Of a stretch of 20,213 bases of DNA, positions 1 to 7,128 are shown piece after piece. The position numbers and the translations under genes were made by a program. Numbering within the stretch: position 1 is the stretch's first letter; the number at the start of each line of letters is the position of its first letter. Origin of the DNA: Oscillospiraceae bacterium (lineage in GTDB: Bacteria; Bacillota; Clostridia; Oscillospirales; Oscillospiraceae). The DNA is taken from positions 1 through 20,213 of the forward strand of contig JAKSPP010000012.1 in NCBI GenBank assembly GCA_024404735.1. The letters are read 5' to 3'. The notes beneath the pieces are model-generated. The model ran no database searches and was not told where the DNA came from. It saw only the letters and a list, made by a program, of their open reading frames with translations.

Positions 1-627
1 ATCAATATTAAGCTTCAGGGGTTCTTTTTAAGGCGCCCCATTTCCGTATGTGATTACGAAGGAAATGAGCTCACAATAATCTACAAAATAATGGGCAGGG
101 GCACGGAGTATCTTGCCTCTCTTCCCGCAGGAACAGAGCTCGACGTTCTTACGGGTCTCGGCAATGGCTTCGACATAAATGTTCCCTCGGAGAAGCCCGT
201 TTTAATAGGCGGCGGAGTCGGTACTCCCCCTATGTACAAGCTGTGCAAGGAGCTCATCAAGGCCGGCAAGAAGCCCTCTGTTGTTCTCGGCTTCAACAGG
301 GCGGAGGATGCCTTCTACAAGGAGGAGTTTGAGGCACTGGGCGTTGGGGTTACCATCGCCACTGTAGACGGCTCTCTCGGAATAAAGGGCTTTGTTACCG
401 ATGCTCTTTCGGACATTGATTACGATTACTTCTTCACCTGCGGTCCGGAGCCTATGCTGAAGGCCGTATACAGGGCAACGGGAGAAATAAAGGGACAGCT
501 GAGCTTTGAGGAGCGCATGGGCTGCGGCTTCGGAGCCTGTATGGGCTGCTCCTGTGAAACACTGACAGGCTATAAGCGTATATGCAAGGACGGTCCTGTT
601 CTTATGAAGGAGGAAATAAAATGGTAA
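1..627 (+). CDS. pyrK: Dihydroorotate dehydrogenase B, electron-transfer subunit PyrK (5' truncated by the window edge)
   Basis: The reading frame is open from base 1, so the first part of the gene lies outside the window; 208 codons remain, against about 255 in Bacillus PyrK. In this family PyrK carries FAD and a [2Fe-2S] cluster and passes electrons from the FMN of PyrD to NAD+. Visible motifs are RRPISV near the start of the fragment (FAD-binding region), GGGVGTPPMY (nucleotide-binding domain) and, near the C terminus, MGCGFGACMGC followed about ten residues later by RIC. That gives the C-x4-C-x2-C...C ligand set of the [2Fe-2S] cluster; one further Cys (CSC) is extra. The gene overlaps pyrD by 7 bases, so the two subunits are probably translationally coupled. 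An internal ATG at 91 is not the true start, because conserved FAD-domain sequence lies upstream of it. Assignment is firm. Confidence 0.95.
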   Translation: MNIKLQGFFLRRPISVCDYEGNELTIIYKIMGRGTEYLASLPAGTELDVLTGLGNGFDINVPSEKPVLIGGGVGTPPMYKLCKELIKAGKKPSVVLGFNRAEDAFYKEEFEALGVGVTIATVDGSLGIKGFVTDALSDIDYDYFFTCGPEPMLKAVYRATGEIKGQLSFEERMGCGFGACMGCSCETLTGYKRICKDGPVLMKEEIKW

Positions 628-1538
628 ACACCTCAGTCAGCTTAAGCGGAGTTACTCTTAAAAACCCCATCATTCCCGCAAGCGGAACCTTCGGCTTCGG
701 ATACGAGTTTGCGGAAATATATGATATAAACTGCCTCGGCTCCCTGTCCTTCAAGGGAACAACAAAGGAGCCGCGCTTCGGAAACCCCACACCCAGAATT
801 GCAGAGTGCAATGACGGCCTTATCAACAGCATCGGCCTTCAGAACCCCGGCGTTGAAAAGGTTATTTCCACAGAGCTTCCCAGGCTTCGTGCCTGCTTTG
901 ACGGCCCCATCACCGCAAATGTCTGCGGCTTTTCAGCAGAAGAATACGCATATACTGCCGCCGCCCTTGACAAAGAAGAGCAGGTTGAGCTTCTTGAGAT
1001 TAACATTTCCTGCCCCAATGTTCATTGCGGCGGAATGGCCTTCGGAACAGACCCAAAAGCCGCCGCCGAGGTTACCCGTGCCGTTAAGGCTGTTACAAAG
1101 AAGCCCGTTTATATGAAGCTCACCCCCAACGTTACGGACATCGTATCCATCGCGAAGGCCTGCGAGGACGCAGGAGCAGACGGCATAAGCCTTATAAACA
1201 CCATGCTCGGAATGCGCATTGATCTTAAAACCGGAAAGCCCGTTGTTGCAAACAAAATGGGTGGTTTCTCCGGCCCTGCGGTTTTCCCCGTTGCAGTGCG
1301 TATGATTTATCAGGTATACGATGCAGTTAAAATACCCATAATCGGAATCGGCGGAGTTTCCTCTGCGGAGAACGTTATCGAGATGATGCTGGCAGGTGCA
1401 AGTGCTGTTGAGGTCGGCGCTGCCAACCTTGTCAATCCCTTCGTATGCAGGGATATAGCGGAAAATCTTCCGAAGGTTATGGAAAAATACGGAATTACAA
1501 ATCTGAGTGATATAATAGGAGGAGCTCACAATGTCTGA
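621..1538 (+). CDS. pyrD: Dihydroorotate dehydrogenase B (NAD+), catalytic subunit PyrD (class 1B)
   Basis: 305 residues, the usual size for class 1B. It oxidises dihydroorotate to orotate with FMN in an alpha/beta barrel; electrons leave through PyrK. ASGTFGFG (about residues 20-27), FKGTT (44-48) and NSIGLQNPG (69-77) are family signatures. The active-site loop NISCPN carries the catalytic Cys at residue 131, and Cys rather than Ser marks a class 1 enzyme. GIGGV and AGASAVEVG near the C terminus are the FMN phosphate-binding loops. The ATG at 621 is chosen over an in-frame start at 582 because AAGGAGG at 607-613 sits 7 bases before it and the extra 13 residues match nothing expected. The gene overlaps pyrK by 7 bases and pyrF by 8. 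Confidence 0.97.
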   Translation: MVNTSVSLSGVTLKNPIIPASGTFGFGYEFAEIYDINCLGSLSFKGTTKEPRFGNPTPRIAECNDGLINSIGLQNPGVEKVISTELPRLRACFDGPITANVCGFSAEEYAYTAAALDKEEQVELLEINISCPNVHCGGMAFGTDPKAAAEVTRAVKAVTKKPVYMKLTPNVTDIVSIAKACEDAGADGISLINTMLGMRIDLKTGKPVVANKMGGFSGPAVFPVAVRMIYQVYDAVKIPIIGIGGVSSAENVIEMMLAGASAVEVGAANLVNPFVCRDIAENLPKVMEKYGITNLSDIIGGAHNV

Positions 1539-2235
1539 AAGAGATGTCATCATTGCATGCGATTTCCCCGGAAAAGCAGAAACCCTGGCTTTTCTCGAAA
1601 AGTTCCCCGAGGGCGAAAAGCCCTATGTTAAAATAGGAATGGAGCTTTTCTACGGTGCCGGCCCCGACATCGTCAGAGAGCTGAAGGACAAGGGTCACCG
1701 CATATTCCTTGACCTTAAGCTCCACGATATTCCCAACACGGTTAAGAGCGCCATGAAGGTTCTGTCCTCTCTCGGAGCAGATATGTGCAATGTACACTGC
1801 GCAGGAACCATTCCCATGATGGAGGCAGCCCTTGAGGGTCTGACCCGTCCCGACGGAACAAGGCCCCTTCTTATTGCCGTTACTCAGCTCACCTCAACCT
1901 CCGAGGAGCTTATGAAGAGAGACCTTCTCATAGACAAGCCTATTGACGAGGTCGTTATGTCCTATGCCATGAACGCAAAGAAGGCAGGGCTTGACGGTGT
2001 TGTATGCTCTCCCTGGGAAGCAGGCAAGGTTCACTCTGTCTGCGGCAATGAGTTCTTAACCGTCACCCCGGGAATCCGCTTCCCCGACGGAGATAAGGGC
2101 GATCAGTCCCGCGTTGCAGACCCTGCAAAGGCAAAGGAGCTCGGCTCCGACTTCATCGTTGTCGGAAGACCCATCACAAAGGCCGAAGACCCCGTTGCTG
2201 CATACAGAAGATGCATGAGAGAGTTTGCTCTGTAA
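1531..2235 (+). CDS. pyrF: Orotidine 5'-phosphate decarboxylase (type 1)
   Basis: 234 residues, normal for the short bacterial type 1 enzyme. It decarboxylates OMP to UMP, the last step of de novo synthesis. The catalytic segment FLDLKLHDIPNT gives the D-x-K-x-x-D charge network at D61, K63 and D66, with D11 (CDFP) at the end of the first strand. VTPGIRFPDG and IVVGRPIT towards the C terminus are the phosphate-binding loops. The start is ATG 1531 with AGGAGG at 1517-1522. It begins 8 bases before the pyrD stop, so coupling with pyrD is likely. No oddity seen. Confidence 0.97.
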   Translation: MSERDVIIACDFPGKAETLAFLEKFPEGEKPYVKIGMELFYGAGPDIVRELKDKGHRIFLDLKLHDIPNTVKSAMKVLSSLGADMCNVHCAGTIPMMEAALEGLTRPDGTRPLLIAVTQLTSTSEELMKRDLLIDKPIDEVVMSYAMNAKKAGLDGVVCSPWEAGKVHSVCGNEFLTVTPGIRFPDGDKGDQSRVADPAKAKELGSDFIVVGRPITKAEDPVAAYRRCMREFAL

Positions 2236-2277
2236 AAAAACAAGTCAATTCAAATCGAAAGGATAAGGATATATATT

Positions 2278-2919
2278 ATGGAAAACATTTCCCGCGTTGT
2301 TGCCAAGGATTTACTTTCAATCAAGGCTGTTTTCTTCCGCCCCGAAGAGCCCTTTACCTGGGCCAGCGGAATCAAGAGCCCCGTATATTGCGATAACAGA
2401 CTTATACTCACCGCCCCCGAGGCAAGAAACCACGTTGAGAACGCCATTGCCGAAACTGTCAAAAACGAGTATCCCGATGCAGAGGTTTTAATGGGAACTT
2501 CAACAGCCGGAATCGCCCACGCCGCAATTGCAGGCCATATTCTCGGAATCCCCATGGGTTATGTCCGCTCCGGAAATAAGGACCACGGCAGACAGAACAG
2601 AATCGAAGGAAGACTCGAGAAGGGACAGAAGGTCGTTGTCATAGAAGACCTCATTTCCACCGGCGGAAGTGTTATTGAGGTAGTTGAGGCCCTCAGAGAA
2701 GCTGGCGCCGAGGTTCTCGGAGTCGTCAGCATCTTCACCTACGGAATGAAGAAGGGCCTTGAAAGACTTGCAGAGGCAAAGGTTAAAAACATCAGCCTTA
2801 CAAACTTCGATGAAATCGCAAAGCTTGCAGCCGAAGAAAATTACATTAAGCCCGAGGACGTAAAGAGACTTATCGCCTTCAGAGACAATCCCTCCGATGA
2901 GAGCTGGATTGGCGCATAA
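2278..2919 (+). CDS. pyrE: Orotate phosphoribosyltransferase
   Basis: 213 residues, type I phosphoribosyltransferase fold. It joins orotate to PRPP to make OMP, the substrate of the adjacent PyrF. The 13-residue PRPP motif VVVIEDLISTGGS is at 119-131, and the flexible catalytic loop KDHGRQNRIEG at 101-111. The spacer from pyrF is 42 bases and has two purine-rich candidate ribosome sites (AAAGGA near 2258 and AAGGAT at 2265-2270), the second being better placed for ATG 2278. Its stop codon lies directly upstream of the attenuator-like structure described at 2920-3034, so ribosomes finishing pyrE could influence that switch. Assignment is firm. Confidence 0.97.
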   Translation: MENISRVVAKDLLSIKAVFFRPEEPFTWASGIKSPVYCDNRLILTAPEARNHVENAIAETVKNEYPDAEVLMGTSTAGIAHAAIAGHILGIPMGYVRSGNKDHGRQNRIEGRLEKGQKVVVIEDLISTGGSVIEVVEALREAGAEVLGVVSIFTYGMKKGLERLAEAKVKNISLTNFDEIAKLAAEENYIKPEDVKRLIAFRDNPSDESWIGA

Positions 2920-3034
2920 TTCACTTCCCTTTAACGCCCCTTAAGGCTTTTTAAGTGATACAGCAAGGGGTGAAGGGGAAGAAAACGGATATTCTTTCCT
3001 TCACCCTTTTTTATAAATTCGGAGGTTATTTACA
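2920..3034 (+). promoter_or_regulatory. pyrE-pyrB spacer with mutually exclusive antiterminator and terminator (putative attenuator)
   Basis: Seen: a GC-rich hairpin pairs 2968-2976 (GGGTGAAGG) with 2998-3006 (CCTTCACCC), extendable by wobble and A-T pairs to about 2965-2979 with 2995-3009, and a run of six T at 3007-3012 follows. The 5' arm of this terminator (2965-2979) can instead pair with 2925-2942: CGCCCCTT with AAGGGGTG, then after a 3-base bulge TTCCCTT with AAGGGGA, about 15 pairs in total. The two folds exclude each other. Only 22 bases separate the T run from pyrB, too few for a promoter, so pyrB expression probably depends on readthrough. No convincing PyrR-binding consensus is seen. 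Inference: pyrBI-pepT are regulated by antitermination; the signal is unknown. Confidence 0.6.
2965..3012 (+). terminator. Intrinsic terminator between pyrE and pyrB
   Basis: Core stem GGGTGAAGG/CCTTCACCC (2968-2976 with 2998-3006) is followed immediately by TTTTTT at 3007-3012. It is a textbook Rho-independent terminator by shape, but it sits inside the pyr operon, which suggests conditional use. Confidence 0.8.
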
Positions 3035-3949
3035 TTGAGACATCTTATAAATATTCTTGACCTTACGACGGAAGAAATCGACCAGCTCGTCAGAACCGCC
3101 TGCGACATTATCGATAATCCCGTTAAATACAGAGATATCTGCAGATACAAGAAGCTGGCCACACTTTTCTTTGAGCCCTCCACCAGAACACGTCTCTCCT
3201 TTGAGGCCGCAATGCTTGAGCTGGGCGGAAGTGTTCTCGGCTTTTCCGAGGCATCCTCAAGCTCTGCATCAAAGGGAGAGAGCGTTGCGGATACCGTTAA
3301 GGTTGTTTCCGCATACGCAGATATTATCGCAATGCGCCATCCCAAGGAGGGCGCACCTATGGTTGCCGCAACAAAGAGCGATGTTCCCATTATAAACGCA
3401 GGTGACGGCGGACACTACCACCCCACCCAGACTCTTACCGACCTTCTTACAATCGCAAGAGAAAAGGGCACCTTCGAAAACCTCACAATCGGTCTTTGCG
3501 GAGACCTCAAATTCGGAAGAACCGTACACTCCCTTATCGCCGCAATGTCACGCTACACCGGAGTAAAGTTCGTCCTCATCTCCCCTGTTGAGCTTAAGCT
3601 TCCGGGCTATGTCAAGGCAGACTACATTAAAAGCAAGGGCATCCCCTATGAGCAGACCACCTCTCTTGAGGCGGCACTTCCCTCTCTTGATGTTCTTTAC
3701 ATGACAAGAGTCCAGAGAGAGCGCTTCTTCAACGAGGAGGATTATCTCCGTCTGAAGGACAGCTACGTCCTTACTCCCGAAAAAATGCAGCTTGCAAAGA
3801 AGGATATGATTGTTCTTCACCCCCTGCCCAGAGTTAACGAAATATCCACTGCCGTTGATGATGACCCGAGGGCTGCCTACTTCAGACAGGCCAAGAACGG
3901 AAAATACATCAGAATGGCCTTAATTCTCAAGCTTCTGGAGGAAATATAA
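3035..3949 (+). CDS. pyrB: Aspartate carbamoyltransferase, catalytic chain
   Basis: 304 residues, normal length. It condenses carbamoyl phosphate with aspartate, the committed step of pyrimidine synthesis. The carbamoyl-phosphate site FEPSTRTRLSFE spans about 46-57 with S49-T50-R51-T52; the 80s loop SSSSASKGES contributes K80; HYHPTQTL (127-134), RVQRERF (225-231) and HPLPRVNEI (262-270) are all present, so the enzyme should be active. The start is TTG 3035, with GGAGG at 3021-3025 nine bases upstream and no better ATG. PyrI begins on the base after the stop codon, so the holoenzyme is probably a PyrB/PyrI complex with feedback control. Confidence 0.97.
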   Translation: MRHLINILDLTTEEIDQLVRTACDIIDNPVKYRDICRYKKLATLFFEPSTRTRLSFEAAMLELGGSVLGFSEASSSSASKGESVADTVKVVSAYADIIAMRHPKEGAPMVAATKSDVPIINAGDGGHYHPTQTLTDLLTIAREKGTFENLTIGLCGDLKFGRTVHSLIAAMSRYTGVKFVLISPVELKLPGYVKADYIKSKGIPYEQTTSLEAALPSLDVLYMTRVQRERFFNEEDYLRLKDSYVLTPEKMQLAKKDMIVLHPLPRVNEISTAVDDDPRAAYFRQAKNGKYIRMALILKLLEEI

Positions 3950-4363
3950 ATGAGAGTCGATGAAATCAAGAACGGAATAGTAATTGACCATATTGAAGGC
4001 GGAAAATCCATGGATATTTACGACCTTCTTCAGCTGGGAACCTTTGACTGCCCCGTTGCCATTCTCAGAAACGTTCCCTCACGCAAAATGGGCAAGAAGG
4101 ACATTATTAAAATCGACGGACACTTCGACATTGATTTTAACCTTCTTGGCTTTATAAGCCCCACCATTACCGTTGATATCATTAACGACGGACATGTTAC
4201 CGAGAAAAAGCACATTGACCTGCCCGAAAAGGTTATGGACATAATAAAGTGCAAAAACCCCCGCTGCATCAGCTCCGTTGAGCAGGAGATTCACCACATC
4301 TTCTATCTCGCCGACAGACAGAAGGGCATCTACCGCTGCACCTACTGCGATGCAAAGGCCTAA
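3950..4363 (+). CDS. pyrI: Aspartate carbamoyltransferase, regulatory chain
   Basis: 137 residues, slightly shorter than the 153-residue Escherichia coli chain. The N-terminal half is the nucleotide-binding allosteric domain (CTP/ATP in characterised homologues) and the C-terminal part a zinc domain that contacts PyrB. Zinc ligands C101 and C106 (C-x4-C) and C130 and C133 (C-x2-C) are all present. NGIVIDHI and GHVTEK match family segments. ATG 3950 immediately follows the pyrB stop, and the purine-rich end of pyrB (CTGGAGGAAATATAA) supplies the ribosome site, so PyrB and PyrI should be made in step. Confidence 0.96.
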   Translation: MRVDEIKNGIVIDHIEGGKSMDIYDLLQLGTFDCPVAILRNVPSRKMGKKDIIKIDGHFDIDFNLLGFISPTITVDIINDGHVTEKKHIDLPEKVMDIIKCKNPRCISSVEQEIHHIFYLADRQKGIYRCTYCDAKA

Positions 4364-4374
4364 GGAGAAGCATT

Positions 4375-5601
4375 TTGGAAGCTTACGAAAGACTTATAAA
4401 ATACGCAAGAGTTCACTCAGCCTCAATTGATGACCTGAGCAATACTCCCTCCACGCAGATACAGTTTGACCTTGCCCATATGCTGGAGAAGGAGCTTATC
4501 GAAATGGGCGCAAAGGATGTTTTTGTTGACGAGCACTGTTATGTCTACGCAAAAATCCCCGCCTCGGAGGGCTGCGAAAATGCCCCCACGGTCGGATTCA
4601 ATGCCCACCTTGACACCATCCCCGACTTTTCGGGAGAAAATGTCCGCCCTCGCTTTATAGAGAGCTATGTCGGAGGGGATATTGTTCTGGGTGATTCCGG
4701 AAGAATACTCTCACCCACAAACTTTCCTCATCTTCCCTCACTCAAGGGCAAGGGAATTGTTGTAACCGACGGCACAACCGTACTGGGTGCCGATGACAAG
4801 GCCGGCGTTGCGGAGATTATGTGCCTTGCGGAAAGACTTCTGGCATCCTCCGAGCCTCACGGCGAGGTTGCAATAAGCTTCTCTCCCGACGAAGAAATCG
4901 GGCATGGAGCATCCCTTATGGATTTACAGCGCTTCGGTGCCGACTTTGCCTACACCCTTGACGGTGAAAACTGCAACGAGATTGAGTACGAATGCTTTAA
5001 TGCAGCCGCTGCGGTTGTATCCTTTGAAGGCTTCAACGTTCATCCCGGCAGTGCAAAGAACATCATGAAGAACGCAAGCCTCATGGCAATGGAGTTTAAC
5101 TCCATGCTACCCTCCGGGGATACCCCTGCACAGACAGAGGGCTACGAGGGCTTCTTCCATCTGACCGATATGACGGGAAATGTCGAGAAGGCAGAGCTTC
5201 AGTACATTATAAGAGACCACTCGGCCACAGCCTTCAGCCACCGCAAATACCAGATGGAGCACATTGCCGCACTTATTAACGAGAAGTACGGCGATGGCGC
5301 CTGCACCCTTAAAATGAGAGACCAGTACAGAAACATGAGAGAAGAGATTGAAAAGAATTTCTTCGTTGTTGACGTGCTTAAGGATGCAATCAGAATGGCA
5401 GGGCTTGAGCCTAAGTGTCTCCCCATAAGAGGCGGCACAGACGGGGCAGCCCTTACCTACAGAGGACTTCCCTGCCCCAATATGGGCACAGGCGGACACG
5501 CCTTCCACGGCCCTTATGAGCATGCCTGCAGAGAGGACATGGAAACCATGGTTGACATCTGCATGAATGTTGTCTCTCTCTGTGCAAAGAAAAGCAAATA
5601 A
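4375..5601 (+). CDS. pepT: Tripeptide aminopeptidase (peptidase T, M20 family)
   Basis: 408 residues, the same length as Escherichia coli PepT. It is a cytoplasmic di-zinc aminopeptidase that removes the N-terminal residue of tripeptides. Zinc and catalytic positions match the family almost number for number: H78 and D80 (NAHLDT), D140 (GADDKAG), E173-E174 (SPDEEIG), D196 (TLDGE) and H378 (GHAFHGP). The small dimerisation domain lies between. The start is TTG 4375, with AAGGAGA at 4362-4368 overlapping the pyrI stop, so it is coupled to pyrI. It is the last gene before the terminator at 5619. A peptidase at the end of a pyrimidine operon is unusual; supply of aspartate or other amino acids for PyrB is one possible link, but this is inference. 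Confidence 0.93.
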   Translation: MEAYERLIKYARVHSASIDDLSNTPSTQIQFDLAHMLEKELIEMGAKDVFVDEHCYVYAKIPASEGCENAPTVGFNAHLDTIPDFSGENVRPRFIESYVGGDIVLGDSGRILSPTNFPHLPSLKGKGIVVTDGTTVLGADDKAGVAEIMCLAERLLASSEPHGEVAISFSPDEEIGHGASLMDLQRFGADFAYTLDGENCNEIEYECFNAAAAVVSFEGFNVHPGSAKNIMKNASLMAMEFNSMLPSGDTPAQTEGYEGFFHLTDMTGNVEKAELQYIIRDHSATAFSHRKYQMEHIAALINEKYGDGACTLKMRDQYRNMREEIEKNFFVVDVLKDAIRMAGLEPKCLPIRGGTDGAALTYRGLPCPNMGTGGHAFHGPYEHACREDMETMVDICMNVVSLCAKKSK

Positions 5602-5618
5602 ATAATAAACGGACTTAT

Positions 5619-5675
5619 AAAAAAGCAAAGCTCCCGGGGCTCACAGAAGAGCATATTCGGGAGCTTTGCTTTTTT
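5619..5675. terminator. Strong bidirectional terminator between pepT (+) and the GntR gene (-)
   Basis: 5619-5636 pairs perfectly with 5658-5675: six A, then GCAAAGCTCCCG, then a loop, then CGGGAGCTTTGC and six T. The A and T tracts make it work on both strands, serving the pyr operon from the left and the upp/GntR unit from the right. Confidence 0.93.
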
Positions 5676-5686
5676 AATTTATGCTG

Positions 5687-6475
5687 TTACTTTGCATCAA
5701 CGCTTCTCTGGAAGGAAACACCGTCCCTCTGGAGAAGGAGCTCAAGACGTACACGGTCTGCCCTAATGAGGCCTTGAGTAAACTCATATACCATTCCCTC
5801 GGCGGTGGAGGTTTTTCTCTCAACAGAGAAGGCGCAGGCGCCCTGCTTGCAGTTGAGAAGCTCTGCCTCCTCGCGTCTTAAAAGCACTGCCTCGTATGAG
5901 TCAATTGCCATATGAGGAACAATACCCACCTCGTAAAGGAGACTGTAAAAGCTGTGTGTTCTCAGAAGGTCCTTCGTCAGATTGGGATAGATGAATTTGG
6001 GGTAAAAGCTTGTTTCGAGGATAAGGGGCTCGTCATCGACATTGCGGATTCGGCTGAAACGATAGATGGGAGTATCGTTGCCCTCCAGATTAAATACCTT
6101 GATTATATCCGGAGAAGCGGGGATTTCGGCAAAATCCAGCAGAGTGGAGGAAGGAACCTTGCCCCACGCATACATTTCACTTGTAAATGAATAGACATTT
6201 TCTGTCTTTCTTCTGACCTTGGGCTCGGCAACAAAAGTGCCTCTTCCCTGCTTGCGGACAACAAGTCCTTCACTTTCGAGAGCGCCGATTGCCTGTCGGA
6301 CTGTTGAACGGGATATTTCAAAGGTCTTGCAAAGCTCCGCCTCGGAGGGGAGCAAATCCCCTGTATTCAGAGTTCCGGCGGAAATATTTCTCTTTACTAT
6401 GCTGACAAGCTGTGAGTAAAGAGGGATATCGGAATCGGGTGACAGGGAGCTGAGCAAAACAGGATTAATTTCCAT
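5687..6475 (-). CDS. GntR-family (HutC/UTRA type) transcriptional regulator
   Basis: 262 residues. The N-terminal winged helix-turn-helix covers about 18-85: PLYSQLVSIVKRNI, then LLPSEAELCKTFEISRSTVR and the wing LVVRKQGRGTFV are typical of GntR. The rest (about 95-250) has the length and pattern of a UTRA ligand-binding domain (YRFSRIRNVDDEPLILETSF is characteristic), which in relatives binds small sugars, amino acids or phosphorylated metabolites. GGAGG at 6481-6485 precedes the ATG. It is the last gene of the leftward unit, 26 bases after the zinc-ribbon gene and two genes after upp. The ligand cannot be read from the sequence. Control of the upp or surface-protein unit is possible but unproved. 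Confidence 0.88.
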   Translation of the reverse strand: MEINPVLLSSLSPDSDIPLYSQLVSIVKRNISAGTLNTGDLLPSEAELCKTFEISRSTVRQAIGALESEGLVVRKQGRGTFVAEPKVRRKTENVYSFTSEMYAWGKVPSSTLLDFAEIPASPDIIKVFNLEGNDTPIYRFSRIRNVDDEPLILETSFYPKFIYPNLTKDLLRTHSFYSLLYEVGIVPHMAIDSYEAVLLRREEAELLNCKQGACAFSVERKTSTAEGMVYEFTQGLIRADRVRLELLLQRDGVSFQRSVDAK

Positions 6476-6501
6476 TTCTGCCTCCGGTAAAAAAGTTTAT
6501 T

Positions 6502-7098
6502 TTACTTTCCGAAGAAAGACGTTTTAAGGCCGAGACGGGTCTTGAACTTTTTCATAATGTCGGCCTGAATTTCAAAGCCTTTGTTCTTCTTCCTGAATTC
6601 GGCATATTTTTCATAGAGGGGCTTAACAGCCTCTGTGCTGAGCTTATCAATAAACTGTGAATAGAACTTTTCGGCAGCCATAAACATCCAGTCTGTTTCC
6701 TTAAGCTTATCCTTGTGGCAGTCAATAAGACCGTACTCGATAATCTCGGAAAGCTGGGTATCGGAAAGCTCCTTCTTTGAAAGATCGTTAATATAATTCT
6801 CAAGAGTTCTGACAAACTCGCTGTGCTTGGGTGAGCTCTGGAAGTCGCCTTTGTTGGAAAAAAGCTTTGAAATGATATTCTGTGAGTAGTTTCTTGAGCC
6901 GAGAAATTTTCTTGCCCACTCATCGTAGCTTTCGTAGATAAATGTGATTGTCATCCTCTCACGGCAGTAATTACCCTCCGCCGCACTGCCGGAGGAAACC
7001 TCAAGCTTTGAGGCACAGAAGGGGCAGAAGCTCAGACCCTCAGCCTCGGGAAGCTCTTTTCCGCAGGAGGGACAGACCATTCCTGTAAATTCAGACAT
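6502..7098 (-). CDS. Zinc-ribbon protein of unknown function
   Basis: 198 residues with no family I recognise beyond the N terminus. That part is a zinc ribbon with C9-x2-C12 (CPSC) and C25-x2-C28 (CPFC); a further Cys is at 45. The remaining 150 residues are charged and probably all-helical (for example SKKELSDTQLSEIIEYG and KPLYEKYAEFRKKNKG), with a basic C terminus (KKFKTRLGLK). There is no signal peptide or membrane segment, so it should be cytoplasmic. AGAGGT 6-11 bases before the ATG is a modest ribosome site. It sits 30 bases after upp and 26 before the GntR gene, so it is probably co-transcribed with both. The zinc ribbon could bind nucleic acid or a protein partner; I assign no role. 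Confidence 0.75.
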   Translation of the reverse strand: MSEFTGMVCPSCGKELPEAEGLSFCPFCASKLEVSSGSAAEGNYCRERMTITFIYESYDEWARKFLGSRNYSQNIISKLFSNKGDFQSSPKHSEFVRTLENYINDLSKKELSDTQLSEIIEYGLIDCHKDKLKETDWMFMAAEKFYSQFIDKLSTEAVKPLYEKYAEFRKKNKGFEIQADIMKKFKTRLGLKTSFFGK

Positions 7099-7128
7099 TT
7101 TTTACCTCTGTTATTATTACTTGTATTA

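Noticed and set aside
582..620. An upstream in-frame start for pyrD at 582
   Set aside because: The added residues are the out-of-frame end of pyrK, while ATG 621 has AAGGAGG at proper spacing and begins at the usual family N terminus.
933..1553. Long open frame antisense to pyrD
   Set aside because: It lies wholly opposite a conserved enzyme gene, has no ribosome site and its composition reflects the codon pattern of pyrD. Similar shadows opposite pyrB, pepT, upp and the surface-protein gene were rejected for the same reason.
2920..3034. PyrR-binding attenuator of the Bacillus type
   Set aside because: Paired terminator and antiterminator arms are present, but I could not find the conserved PyrR-binding hairpin sequence, so PyrR control is not claimed.
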